Assembly: GCA_037178855.1 (NCBI GenBank)
Contig: JASJZC010000006.1
Coordinates: 8,226,501-8,290,500, forward strand
Length of the DNA stretch: 64,000 bases
Source of the DNA: Oscheius sp. JU75
Taxonomy: Eukaryota > Nematoda > Chromadorea > Rhabditida > Rhabditidae
Direction: 5' to 3'
Below, one piece after another: positions 53,881 through 64,000 of the stretch (position 1 is the stretch's first letter; each line of letters opens with the position of its first letter). Made by a program: the position numbers and the translations under genes. Under the pieces are notes generated by a model. It saw nothing but the letters and a program-made list of their open reading frames with translations, was not told where the DNA came from and made no database searches.

Positions 53881-56357
53881 TTATGCTTCTTCGAAGAGTT
53901 TTTGTACAGCGTCCGTCAGGGCTCCTTGACTAGAGGAACAGAGCCTGTAATTTTAACTTGACCGAACATTTAAGATTTCGTACCGTTTAAGATTATGATC
54001 AGCTAAGGGGTTCTCGGCCGCTGCTCGACTCCTAACGAATCGACTTCTGGCTATATCGCGAAGAGAGTCAGCCTCGGTGGTCCAGCGGCGAGCCGAGTCG
54101 AGCCATTGGAAAAAGGAATCTGAAAAAAAAGAATGGACAGGTAACAAAATTGCGCTTACTGATTTCTGTAGCAAAAGAGCTCTCGTCCAGGTAGTGAGTT
54201 TGAGTTTGGGCGAAAATCTCCAAGACGGGCTGAAGGAAAGGGATGACTACCCCGGACAGACAACTCTCATTAGCTGTTTTGAGCTGACTGAAAATCTCGC
54301 GAAGTGACCGAAGTTCTGAGAGAGAGGAAAGGTCCAGACTGGTGAAGAGATGACTCTGGGAGAGCAGCTGAAAGTAGACGTGGTTTTGAAGATAGTTTAA
54401 GACAGAGAGACAGAGACACAAATAGAAAGATGGAGAGACATAGAGAGGCAGAGAGACAGTACTTACCATCTTGTTCTCCAGCGCCGCCATAATATTAGCA
54501 AAACCGAAGACGTTTCCGTGCTTGTTCAACAGTTGATCAGCCGTCAGAATCCATTGCCTGACCATTCGAGGCCCATCTTTCTTGCCTACAGATGCAATAC
54601 TCACCACCACCGTCCACTGCACATTGCGACACCTGAATCAGGTTCCTTCATGGCTAACAAGGGGCTTACCTGTCCAAAAGATCCTTTCTCAACGAGGCTC
54701 CGTGTGGAAGAAGAAGAAGGCGAAGTCCGTTGTCCACTCCAAGACCGGACTTTTCAGAGAGACCCAAGAAGTGAAGCATCTTGGCATCTTCGTAGCTGAT
54801 GCCCTCTGCGATCTCTATTGGCTTCTTGTTCAGCATGAAGAACTTCAGCTGGTTCAGTTGCGAGGTACAGAAGATTGTAGTTGACTCATTGGGAGGGGAT
54901 GGGGAGGAGTAGATGCCCGAGTCCCGACGCGAAAACTTCAAAGACGTATCCGAGTCACTGCTTCCACCACTGAGTCTCTTCGAAAGAACATCGTAGTCGG
55001 AAGAAGCAGCCAAGAGCTCAGTCTTCCTCACCGTATCGTAGTCCGTATTCAGGGCCGGTAGACGGTCATAGTCTGACTGAGAGTGAATGTGTGACTGAGA
55101 GAATCCCTTCGGCTCGTCGTAGTCCACAAAAGCACTGTCTCTAGCCTCCTCCTCCGGGGTACGAGCCACTGGTACAGAGACAGTGGTAGTCAAGACAGGC
55201 TTCTTTGACAGGATGGCCGGTCTGGGTGGGAGAGCTGGTCTGGGGGTATTAGGAAGAGCGATAGGAGGAGCTGGAGTCACGGTCCGGAGGTTCAGGCAGG
55301 ACTGGAACTGTCTGGACATGTTGGAGGATGGGATCGACTGCATACTGCCTGATCTGTGCTTGGCCGACAGGGAAGCGTCCAGGATGTCTTCCATGGCATC
55401 GTAGTCCATGTCACAGTAATCCTCCTGGTCCTCAGACTCCCGAGGAGAACGAACGGGAAGAGGCAAGGGTCGTCCGATGAGAGAGGCAGGCGGTGGAGGG
55501 ACGAACTGTCTCTCTGGTGTGTAGGAAGAGACAGGACGAAGAGTCCGAGGCATCTGTCGGAGCGTCGCCTGACTCACCAGCACCTGGCGACCGAGAGAGG
55601 AAGGAACAGTTTTTTGTTCTCCTGGTCGAAAGACATGCATATAGGCGGCCTCTAGATCTTTCGGGTGGCTAGAAATTGAAGACGAAGTGGCCTTTCGGAC
55701 TCCAGAGCCAAGGATGCAACCAGACGAGAGGGTGATGGGCTTTTTGTGGTTCAGGTAGAAGAGAATGAGATCCAGTACTGTGGCAAACTGCTCGTCCTCG
55801 AACTGAAAGTAGGGTTTGTTTCATTTGTTGTTAATTTGGGATGTCTGATGCTGGAAAACTGACGCTTTTAGCAAACATAATGAAAGTAAAAACTTTTTGA
55901 AGGTGTTCCACAGTGTCTCACAGGACTCGCATGAAAAGTCTTCTTTCCTTTCTCGACCGCTTTTGTCAGTCTTGGGGATGGAACACGTAGTCGGAGCTCT
56001 AACCGATTGCGCCATGCGCGAAAGTTTGCTTACGCTTTCGAATGAGTACAGGAATATACAATAATGACTCACATGAAAAGTCTTCCTTCCCTTTTCGACA
56101 GTACAGTTCACTTGAAAATGCAGAGCCTTTCTTTTCCATCTGGTTGTCAGAACATACTCTCCTGGATTTGAAATGGAGTCTCTGATCTGAAGAAATCAAT
56201 ATACATAGATATGTCTTTCTGTCTTCTTATCTCTCTCCCAACTTACCAAAAACTCTCCTTCCAGCTTCACATTGGCTTCAGCCTCGATCCTTGTCACTTT
56301 GCCGTGGTACCAGATCTGCTGCTGCAATGCATCACTCGGACCCGGCTCATCTGCCAT
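53881..56357 (-). CDS. BCAR3: BCAR3/NSP-family adaptor: SH2 plus CDC25-homology (RasGEF-like) domain
   Basis: Seven minus-strand exons (56357-56247, 56186-56073, 55802-54670, 54632-54467, 54367-54160, 54119-53984, 53944-53881) join in frame to 643 residues. SH2 domain at about residues 16-115: IWYHGKVTRIEAEANVKLEG, the phosphotyrosine-binding FLIRDS, then ALHFQVNCTV and FEDEQFATVLDLILFYLNHK. A long Pro/Ser/Thr linker contains repeated YD motifs (DYDEP, SDYDRL, TDYDTV, SDYDVL). The C-terminus has the RasGEF-like fold: VRQWILTADQLLNKHGNVFG, FANIMAALENK, LLSQSHLFTSLDLSSLSELR and FLQPVLEIFAQTQ. In vertebrates NSP proteins bind p130Cas through this domain and signal in adhesion, without GEF activity. 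The ATG follows TTTTCAG directly. The intron after exon 2 is disturbed by a SINE-like insertion. Confidence 0.85.
55926..56099 (-). repeat. tRNA-like insertion flanked by a 32-bp repeat of the BCAR3-like exon 2 end
   Basis: 55926-55957 and 56068-56099 are direct repeats, 28 of 32 identical, starting CTC(A/G)CATGAAAAGTCTTC. The second is the 3' end of exon 2 plus its GTGAG donor. Between them (about 55,975-56,025) the minus strand reads TGGCGCAATCGGTTAGAGC, a tRNA A-box. This looks like a long target-site duplication or a slippage copy. Confidence 0.6.
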
Positions 56358-59300
56358 CTGAAAACATAACACACTTGTCCGAGAAGGGTGTAACAAAGAA
56401 GGAGAAGAACGTAGGCTAATTACGGCTGGCGCAACAGTGGCGCATTGGGAAGAATGCGACGGAACGGCTTTCCATCCCCAGGGGACAACGGGGGTCATTC
56501 CAGCAGCTGATTAGCGCCAGCCACAACACTTTCGATTTGCAAGGATTTGCAAAGAGAAGTGAGTTGATATGGGATAGGGTGTGGCAACTGTCCGCCAGAA
56601 GAAAACGAAGGGGCCTACGGCATCGCCAGGCATGGGAAAGGTCGATCGAGAGAGCGTTAATTGCAGGGCGATCAGTGTCGTAAAAGGGTGTGAATTGTAT
56701 GAGTCTTAGCTGTAAGGGGATAGGAAATTGATGCGATAATCCCCGTTCAGGGCACCTATCCAAACAGATGGTAAAAAGTGACCAGTGGATTCCCGAAGAG
56801 AAAAGCAAAAGTGGAAGGAGTAAAGTTCTGGGTCTGTACAGACAGAGAGACAGAGAAACAGAGAGATAGAGAAACAAAGAGACAGAGAATGGAAAGTCGC
56901 CAGAGCATAAACAATTGTTTCCTAATTGAAGAGACTGTAAACGGAGCCAAGTGAAAGCCAGCTGGCCTAAGAAGTAGTCTCACCATCTGCGAGAGCAAAT
57001 CGGTCAACCGGAGGCGGGAGGTCACTAATATTCGGGATGGGAGAATCCCGGGCCTGCTCGTTACGCATTGTTGCCGTCTCGGAAAGAGACACAACCAAAT
57101 TACGCCATCCATCCCGACATGCGGACACCACAAATTAACTACTCCCCGGGAAGGGGCCCACCCTACCTAATTTAAAGAGAGACGACAGAAACAATTGCGC
57201 GAGAAGGCGTCAGCTGGCAGTTGATCCTCTTTTTGAGAGTACAGCTGACCCACGGCTCGCTCGCGCAAACAGCCGTACAATACGGGTGAGTTGAAGAGAG
57301 AGAGTGACTGGCACAAAGCCTCGTAGTTGTCACAAAGACATCTCAAAGCCAGAGAGACAGAGACACACAGATACATAGAGATAGTGAGACAAATTGACAG
57401 AGAGACAGAGAATCAGAAAGACAGAGACTGGCACAAAACCTAAGTCCTATCCCAGCTAATGAATTTACGGGCACCCAATCGGATTGAAGACGAGTGTTTT
57501 GCGTGACTGCTATGGCGGCCAGATGGTCTATCACTATGTATGCTAATGTCCGTACCACGGATTGCCGCCTCTAAATTAATGGGATCGGAAGTGCTGGAGC
57601 GGGACACGAAAGCCAACTGGACACAATGGATGCTCATGGTACATGGTCCAAGCTCATCAATCTGACCACAGGAGCCAGTCAGGGCTAGATAAATAATGGT
57701 CACGTTAGATTAATGACACCTCTGGACATTGTTCAGTGCTCATGGAGTGATGTCATAAAAGAGGCCCCGACTGTCTATCTAAACCAAAGAGTTGGGTGTG
57801 GGTTCAGCTTCAAAAGGCTTGACTAAAGAAAGACCCTTATCACCACTTCCTTTTTTTCGCAAAAGACTCTTCATACCGCACGATAAGACTCTTCTGTGTT
57901 GGTTTGAGATGAGGATTGTTTGTGGTCGCAGGTGCGATAGACCGAATCCTCGGCAAATAAGGGGAAGAGAATACTACGACTCTCCATCAGAAACAAGCTT
58001 CCAGAACGGCGGGATTAGAAAGTAGAGGCGGTGATGAATTGGACAAGCACGTGGGGATTACCCGGAGAGGGAAAGATGCCATATGAGGAATCTTTGGGTA
58101 AACAGAGCTGGTTTGAATAGGCTGTTCGCAGAGAGAGATAGTCCGACCGCCTGTTTGGGCTGTCTTGATCAGAGAGACGATCAATAACTTGTCAGCTCTT
58201 AAGAATTGAATGGTATGCGTGAGAGGTCACATTAGACATGACCATAAATGACCCGGCTCAGAACTTTTCCAACAGTTGTCTGGAACATTCGTCAGTCTCA
58301 TTTCGACTTCAAGAATAAAGTTTCCGCCTTTGAGATGTTCTGCAAAGCTCTAAGCTGATTAAAAGCAAAACCTCTGCAGAACATCGCTAATCTGAAAAAC
58401 CTTAGCTTGATCTTGCAAAAAGACTCAGAACTGGTGCATGGTTTCACAGTTGAAGCCGTCTTGTCTTACCCGTACCATCTCAAAAAAGCGCTTCGAGAAA
58501 CCGGGACAGCCCGGGTGGGAAACTAAAGACTTTTGAAGCCTCTTTTCGGGCTCAAAATGTGATCTTTAAGATTTGTGATGATTTGTAAAGGTGGAGAGCA
58601 GAGTAAGGGCTCCAAGTTCGCAATATATTATGCGGCTGTAAAATTTTATTTGAGAGCCGAAAAGCTGCTCTGAAGGCGCAGAACATTCTACACGTTGTAT
58701 AAAAAAATTGGACGAGAAGAATGTTGAGGAAGGTTGGATCTGGACAGACTGCAGTCTATTTTTTTATCCGAAAGTGAAAAAAATGCGGAAACTTTGGACT
58801 GACCGCCTCCGCACGATAAAATTCAAATGATGTACAGCTGGACCCCGGACTGTTTATTTGATTAGCTGGTGCTGATAAGATCGAAGTGAAATCGGAAGTA
58901 AGAAACGCTAGCCAACAATTTCCTACTACAAATTCAAAAGAGTGAGAGGAGAGTGGACCGTAAAAGTGTTGGTTAGAGCCGTCTTCTCACGGCCTCGCCA
59001 CGGAATGACGCATCCTCCAGGTCTGAATCATTCCGATAGCTCCCGAATACAAATTTTGGCAGATTCTCTGTCTTTCTGACTCGCGGTATCTCTGTCTCTC
59101 CTAAGGGGGAGTGAGCAGAACGTAATTATGCAGTCTACTCTCCGTTTTTACAGCTCCCTTACGGCGCGGTTATCGCAGTTCATCGCGGATTGATGCAGGC
59201 TACGGCTGGCACGTTTTGGAACATGGAAAGAGAGAGGGTATAATTGAAAGAGAGACTGACAGGCCCCGGCCTTTCATTACTCCCCTGGACTTTCCGGTCG

Positions 59301-61024
59301 GTCGAGAAGTGAGGGCCAGGTGCATCCGGAGCCTGAGGGGGACTCATGCGCGCTCAATTTGACCCATCTGGTCGTTAATTTCTGCATGGTTCAATTGGAG
59401 CCGCTGCTGTCAGTTCTGTCAGAGATCCCAATTCTATGGCGAGCCGTTTTCCATTAAAATACGTGGTAGCGGGGAAACGGAAAGGAAAAGAAGATGGCCA
59501 CAAGGGAGGAAGTGTCGAAAAAGCGTCCTTATGTAGAAAAACGACGATTCTGGTCCAAACCGACACTTTGGTCACATCTGGCACTTGAACAGGACTTGTT
59601 CGGATCCGTAGTCGGAGCTCTAAGCAACTTAGCCATGGGGACAAAGACTGCGCCGGCTTTCCTGCAGGTGTGATAAGGTCAAACCCACAAAAAGTATGAC
59701 GAGGCTCGCCGTCGAAAAATACGAAAACAGACGGCCCCGGAGGGGGCGGAGGAACTGTCTAGAAATGAGTCAGCCTTGTAATAATCAATGGCCGGAAATG
59801 GAATGAAGATAAGAGAGGCTGCGGAAGGAGGCGGACAGAGAAAAAGGCACCATGGTTGCGCAACTAGACAGTTGCCACCGCTGTTGCACATCTGGTCGGC
59901 GGATTTGTAACCGATCCAGGCAGGAATTACGGTCAAGAGGCCCGGCTTCGACCGAGGAGAGGGTCAGGTGGACCAAAGAAATGAGTGAGATATATAAATA
60001 TATATAGAGAGAGAGAGAGAGTCAACAGAAAAATCAACAGAACGCCCATGGCTATGAGTCATATGCAAAATGTGAGAAAAGATGGGGGCGAACTGCAAGA
60101 TGAAGTCATCTCCAACATGGCATTTTGTGTATGTGTCTGCATCGCGTCGAATATTCGATTCTCTTGAACCGATCTGGTTTCAGAGTCACAAGTCAGTCAC
60201 AAATCCTAGCTGGCCCAAATGGGTCCTATCCAGGTGACCCCTGAATGCATATCTGGCGTCAAAAACCCCTTTTCTACTACAAATCCCTCTGAGTATTTCG
60301 TACACTCTTGGGGTTTGCATAAGGATCCTTTCCTGTTGAATACGCCCGACGCCCTTCTCTACCAGTCCAAGCCTATTTCAGTTGATTACTGGTTCTATCT
60401 CCCGAGTTCTTCAAGATCTTCAAGTTTCATTGAAACAGTCTACAAGCCACTGTTTCTTCGCAGCGTCAAACTAAAATCGACAAGTCATGTCAAAATAGGC
60501 CACATGATGGTTGTGGCTGTAAAAAATAAGAAGATGATACATGAAAGACCTCGAACATTAGTGTCTGTTTATCAAATTACTTTCTGTTTAGACCATCTTC
60601 GAGCAAACATAAGCAAAACATGGGCGAAGAAAAAAAAACAAGCAACAAGCCAATGCGTAAACAGTTCCAACGGGATATGGAGGAAGGCTCAGTGTGACAG
60701 ATAATGCCTCCCTAGCCCAGGTAAAAAGACCCACCCCCATCTGGTCTGCAGCATACTTCCAAAAGATAAAAAGGTGTTCTCCCCGGACGAGAGAGTTGTT
60801 TTACGGGGGTCAGAACGGTCTCGTTGCAAGAGGCTATTGCGGTGACTGACCTTTCTCGAGGAGGGCAGATGTACATCCCGATAGAGATGACTATGCATAG
60901 CCATGTAAATGGGACTAGGGGGCAGCTGCGCGGAGCTCAAACAGAGCCGGTTAAGACGCAACTATTATGCACGAGACAATAGACTGTTTCAACGAACAGC
61001 GGCAACAATTATGTAGCCGGGCAT
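56358..61024. other. gene-poor region upstream of the BCAR3-like gene
   Basis: No supported gene. AGACAGAG tracts lie at 56,840-56,890 and 57,350-57,430, a GCAGAACATC pair at 58,330-58,400, and a tRNA-like fragment at 59,600-59,640 (minus). One plus-strand open frame of 161 codons starts at 60,219 (MGPIQVTPECISGVKNPFST); it has no recognisable domain, no introns and an ordinary base composition, so I treat it as probably fortuitous. Confidence 0.35.
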
Positions 61025-61600
61025 CCGAGCCGGAACCCTCTAGCTTGTAATCGAGACGTTTGGCATTGCGCCATCGATACAAAATGGCGCCGAAAATCTC
61101 ATTGTCTTATCAACCTGGCACCTAGTTCTGCCCGGACTACTGGATTTTCTTTGTGAGACCAAGAGGTGGCTTTCTGGCTCATTAGAAAACAGACTGTATT
61201 AGAGACTGTTTCCGACGAAAAGACACAGTCGAAAAGATTTCAAATCCGGGATCCGAACCCGGATCCCACGGACACTGGTCGCGCCATTTGGCAAATCCAT
61301 GCAAGCCGGCGCCGAAAATCTGATTGTTCTATCAATCAGGAACCTAGTTCTGCTTCGACTACTGTACTTTCTTTGCGAGACCCTTTACCAAATCCTTTAA
61401 AGAAGTGACTCTCTGTCTTAATTTGGTATATACTGTTTCCAACTAAAGGAGACACCAAACGAAATATATAGTTCAAGTCCAGGAACCCCTGGTCCCACGG
61501 ACACTGGTCGAGCCACTTGGCACTGCGCCATCCAGGCAATTCGGTGGTCGAGATCTGACCGTACTACCAGCCCGGCAGCTCTTTTATGTGATACAATAGA
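61025..61600 (-). repeat. cluster of three related SINE-like units
   Basis: Three minus-strand tRNA-like heads lie at about 61,030-61,085, 61,245-61,310 and 61,480-61,545, each with a GGATCCGAACCC- or GGCACTGCGCCAT-type segment. The first two are followed by similar bodies (CACCTAGTTCTGCC / GAACCTAGTTCTGCT, then TTTTCTTTGTGAGACC / TTTCTTTGCGAGACCC). The spacing of about 230 bp suggests tandem duplication of a whole SINE. Confidence 0.6.
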
Positions 61601-61701
61601 GACACAGCTTACATAAACCATTCATATTGTATTTCTAAAAGTGAAAGGAAAAAGAGGCACAACCCGCACAGAACTCAACCCATAGAGTAAATGACACACG
61701 A

Positions 61702-64000
61702 CTATATACCCGTTTGCTTCTTCTTTGGCTTCGTCGTCTTTTTGGCGGCCGTCGTCGCCGTCGCGAGCGCCTTCTCCAGAGTGACTATTTTCTCATTTAG
61801 CGAGTTGATAATCTCCTGGAGGGCCAGATTCGAGGCACTCTCGTCTCCCTTGAATCGCTGCAGTAGCTGACCGGCTGTTGGACGTTTCGAGGGGTCGACC
61901 TCGGTCATCGAGAGAATGACGGGAGCCTGGAATCTGCTGATTTCTTTAGAGTTTGTGGTGTATGTGGCAAGTCCTGTACTATCTCTGCCAAGTCAGGGAA
62001 CCCGATTAAATGGACGGTGCTAGTCAAAATCACTGCTAGAAGGTCGAAAAAAGGCTAAAACCCACAACTGATGACCACTTCTTCTCCAAATACTCGGTCA
62101 CCTTTCTCTCGGCCCTCAACTTCTCAATATTTCGTAACCGTTCCATCGACGTGGAGAAGATGTTGTAGGCTTCGTAGAATACAATCCCGGCAGAATAGAT
62201 GTCCACGGCTGAGCAGTAGTCGGATTGGGTTAGCTGTTCCGGAGCGGCGTAGGTCGTCGTCCCGACTCCTATTGAATGAACTGAGGTCAGACGAGTTCTT
62301 CTGAATATTTTATTCAGTGTCACTGATCTAGACCAAACTTGACAAGCCGGAACTTGTCTTTTTTCTACTCCCAAAAGATAAAAATGACAAAGTGACAGAG
62401 ATATGGATCTGAGACCTTTCGGAATGCGGAACATGCAAAGGTGCCACATTGACTTTCAAGTGCGCACCAACTCGTATAACATAAAGACTGCGTATCGAAA
62501 TTGACTACAGTAACTTGTCGATAGACAGCTATGTTTTAAGAGTTGGCACGCACTCGAAAGGCAAAGTCGCACCTCCGCATATTCCGCATTCCGCCCGTCT
62601 TTGATATGGATGTCATTACGAGATCGTGGCAGTGTTTGGCAGAAAACACTTGACATAGCTGAGAGGAACGATATAAGAAATAATCAGACTAAATAAGATG
62701 TCAGAGACATATTGCAAAGAATATGCTCCCAAATGTCAGGAAGTTTGCCGCACTTGAAAGAGACAGTAAAACTCGAATGTCCAGCTGACAGGGGGGACAG
62801 TTTGAGACTTAATTTGACAGTGACTAAATTTGGCTCTCCTGGCTACCAAAATAGTCATATGAACCAGGCAATTTTCTAGATCTGAACACATAAAAAAGAC
62901 TCACGGTTTTGGTCTGCCAGGCGTCACAAAGATCGTCTCCTCCTCCTCCTTTTCTGCATCCTTCTTGGGCTCGATCGAGTCCCCGCAGGCCAGCCCAAAA
63001 TCGCCTAGCAGAATGCGGCAACTTCTGCCATCTGGCTTGAGAAAGATGTTGGCTGGCTTAAATTAATTAGCACAAAAAATGATATAAATACCTTAATATC
63101 CCTGTGAATGATGTGAATATTGTTGCCGTGTATGTATTGAAGAGCAGAGAGCAGCTGAATACACAGCGATCTATTGAATTCGCCATCAATGACCGGAAAG
63201 TCTGAATTTTTTTTCTTCGTAGTGCAAACAGGAGAAATGAGCACTCACTTGTCAATTTAGCTTGGTGGTTCCTTTTTCGCAGATGTTCTTCCAGCGTCGT
63301 TGTGCAGAGTTCCATTTGGATGTAGAGGGTCAGAGACTGGAAATAGATTCGTTAGAGGGTGACGCGTGTACTCGTTCTGGATGAGTCTTTCTTGGCAAGC
63401 GGTGACAGATGAAAATTTAGTCGCAGAAGGGGAAGCGAGAGCCTATACCGATCACCCATTTGAGCACGGGAAAGGAAAAACAGGGGAAAATGACTATTCT
63501 GGGGACAACTTATGATGCAGAAAGAAGATGTTTCCGGTTGTTTCATGAGTAAAACAAGTTTCACCATCCTGGCTAACCCAATACGCCTTTGTTTTGTAGT
63601 CGGAGTGCTAGCCGACTGAGCCATTTGGTAAAGGCAGCGACGCAGGGGTCAACTGGATCCCAGGTATTTCGAGCATTTTTAGGCAGTACATAAAGGCTTC
63701 TCTGTTGATGTTCCATGGTCTGCGGGACCTCCCTCTCTGCCGAACTATGCCGTGACAGAGATTAGTTGACCACTGCCGCGAGCATCTGCAGTAAAAGAGC
63801 GACCGTACCTGTCCCATCAAGATACTCGGCGGAGTGATCTTCCGCTGAATTTGTCGGTCACCGGCTGACGATTCGGCTAACGATAGTGTGCTGCTTTCTA
63901 CTGTCGACTCCGGAATGTCGCTGTCTCCCTCGGACGAATCCCCTCCATTCCAGAACTTACCGGCCATCGGAGCCGATTCGTCTTCCAGTGAGGCGAAGGA
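61702..64000 (-). CDS. EIF2AK1: HRI-like eIF2alpha kinase (EIF2AK1 type), C-terminal part
   Basis: Minus-strand exons 64000-63809, 63336-63249, 63201-63092, 63056-62905, 62300-62069 and 61926-61702; the N-lobe lies beyond the window. An acidic Ser-rich kinase insert (EGDSDIPESTVESSTLSLAE) leads into LTLYIQMELCTTTLEEHL, the PEK/HRI/GCN2-type beta5 strand. Then LQYIHGNNIHIIHRDIK (catalytic loop), PANIFLKPDG, LLGDFGLACGD (DFG), GVGTTTYAAPEQL (activation-segment end), DIYSAGIVFYEAYNIFSTSM and DPSKRPTAGQLLQRF. The tail SNLALQEIINSLNEKIVTLE is a coiled coil matching the HRI C-terminus and absent from PERK. Such kinases phosphorylate eIF2alpha Ser51 to lower translation under stress. Introns carry a SINE head (63,590-63,632) and a foldback element. 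HRI versus PERK is inferred mainly from the C-terminal coil. Confidence 0.85.
62420..62593. mobile_element. 174-bp foldback element (CCAACTC family) in HRI-like kinase intron
   Basis: The left arm begins CGGAATGCGGAACATGC and the reverse-complemented right arm begins CGGAATGCGGAATATGC. The inverted match continues with interruptions for about 55 bp to AGTGCG(C/T)(A/G)CCAACTC. The interior carries GCGTATCGA and TGTCGATAG. This is the longest and best-paired member of the family in the window. Confidence 0.7.

Noticed and set aside
60219-60704. 161-codon plus-strand frame starting MGPIQVTPEC
   Set aside because: No recognisable domain, no introns in a genome where nearly all genes are split, and it is surrounded by non-coding sequence. 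Kept only as a note in the intergenic entry.
63608-63810. Extra kinase exon reading into LCHGIVRQRGRSRRPW and NINREAFMYCLK
   Set aside because: The exon ending LMGQ (63,809) joins directly and in phase to the exon starting SLTLYIQMELC (63,336). The intervening reading has no counterpart in the family and ends in a tRNA-like repeat.

Overview
The window reads as nuclear DNA of a nematode. The strongest marker is a ground-like (GRL) domain gene at 35-37 kb. Two further gene types point the same way: 7-transmembrane chemoreceptors of the nematode Str/Srh type (6.9-9.8 kb and 48.5-50.05 kb), and an F-box protein with an FTH-like C-terminus (25.9-27.9 kb). A secreted CTLD-CTLD-CUB-VWA-like lectin (28.3-31.4 kb) also fits. 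Genes are compact with many small exons. Most introns run from GTAAGT-like donors to TTTCAG-like acceptors, and several are only 34-45 nt. Several start codons sit right behind an acceptor-like TTTCAG, which fits spliced-leader trans-splicing, although no SL gene is visible. An HRI-type eIF2alpha kinase and a BCAR3/NSP-type adaptor argue against a close Caenorhabditis relative. All exon structures are my own reading of frame and splice signals; no transcript data were used.

Layout, left to right. UTP18 (minus, cut by the window start) is divergent from ABCF3. A small ORF and a 3-hydroxyacyl-CoA dehydratase follow, then a minus-strand chemoreceptor whose second intron holds a broken copy of a tbh-1 exon. 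A gene-poor 5.6 kb stretch has foldback repeats. A secreted five-PAN-domain mucin-like protein (plus) is tail-to-tail with tyramine beta-hydroxylase tbh-1 (minus). Next come a novel modular-exon repeat protein (plus), the F-box/FTH gene and the C-type lectin (both minus), a Y-box cold-shock protein (plus), a coiled-coil relic, the ground-like protein and a small Lys/Glu-rich secreted protein. The second half holds a vasopressin/CCAP/NPS-type peptide GPCR (minus), a small four-TM protein, decayed Cys-rich fragments, an Srh-like receptor, a 67-residue protein, an Arg-rich coiled-coil protein, the BCAR3-like gene (minus), a 5 kb gene-poor stretch and the C-terminal half of an HRI-like kinase (minus, running off the end).

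There is no operon-like functional cluster. Housekeeping genes (UTP18, ABCF3, dehydratase, Y-box) are interspersed with neural or sensory genes (tbh-1, peptide GPCR, two chemoreceptors), extracellular-matrix or cuticle-type genes (PAN, GRL, lectin) and signalling genes (HRI, BCAR3).

The non-coding part is dominated by four repeat types. They are tRNA-derived SINE-like elements with a B-box GGTTCGATCC, many inside introns; short foldback elements with a GCGCACCAACTC-type terminal repeat; degenerate CTCTGTCT/AGACAGAG tracts; and a repeat with the core TTGCAGAACATC. Two gene fragments (tbh-1 exon 3, and the 38.2 kb secreted-protein gene) have been copied elsewhere in inverted orientation and have decayed.
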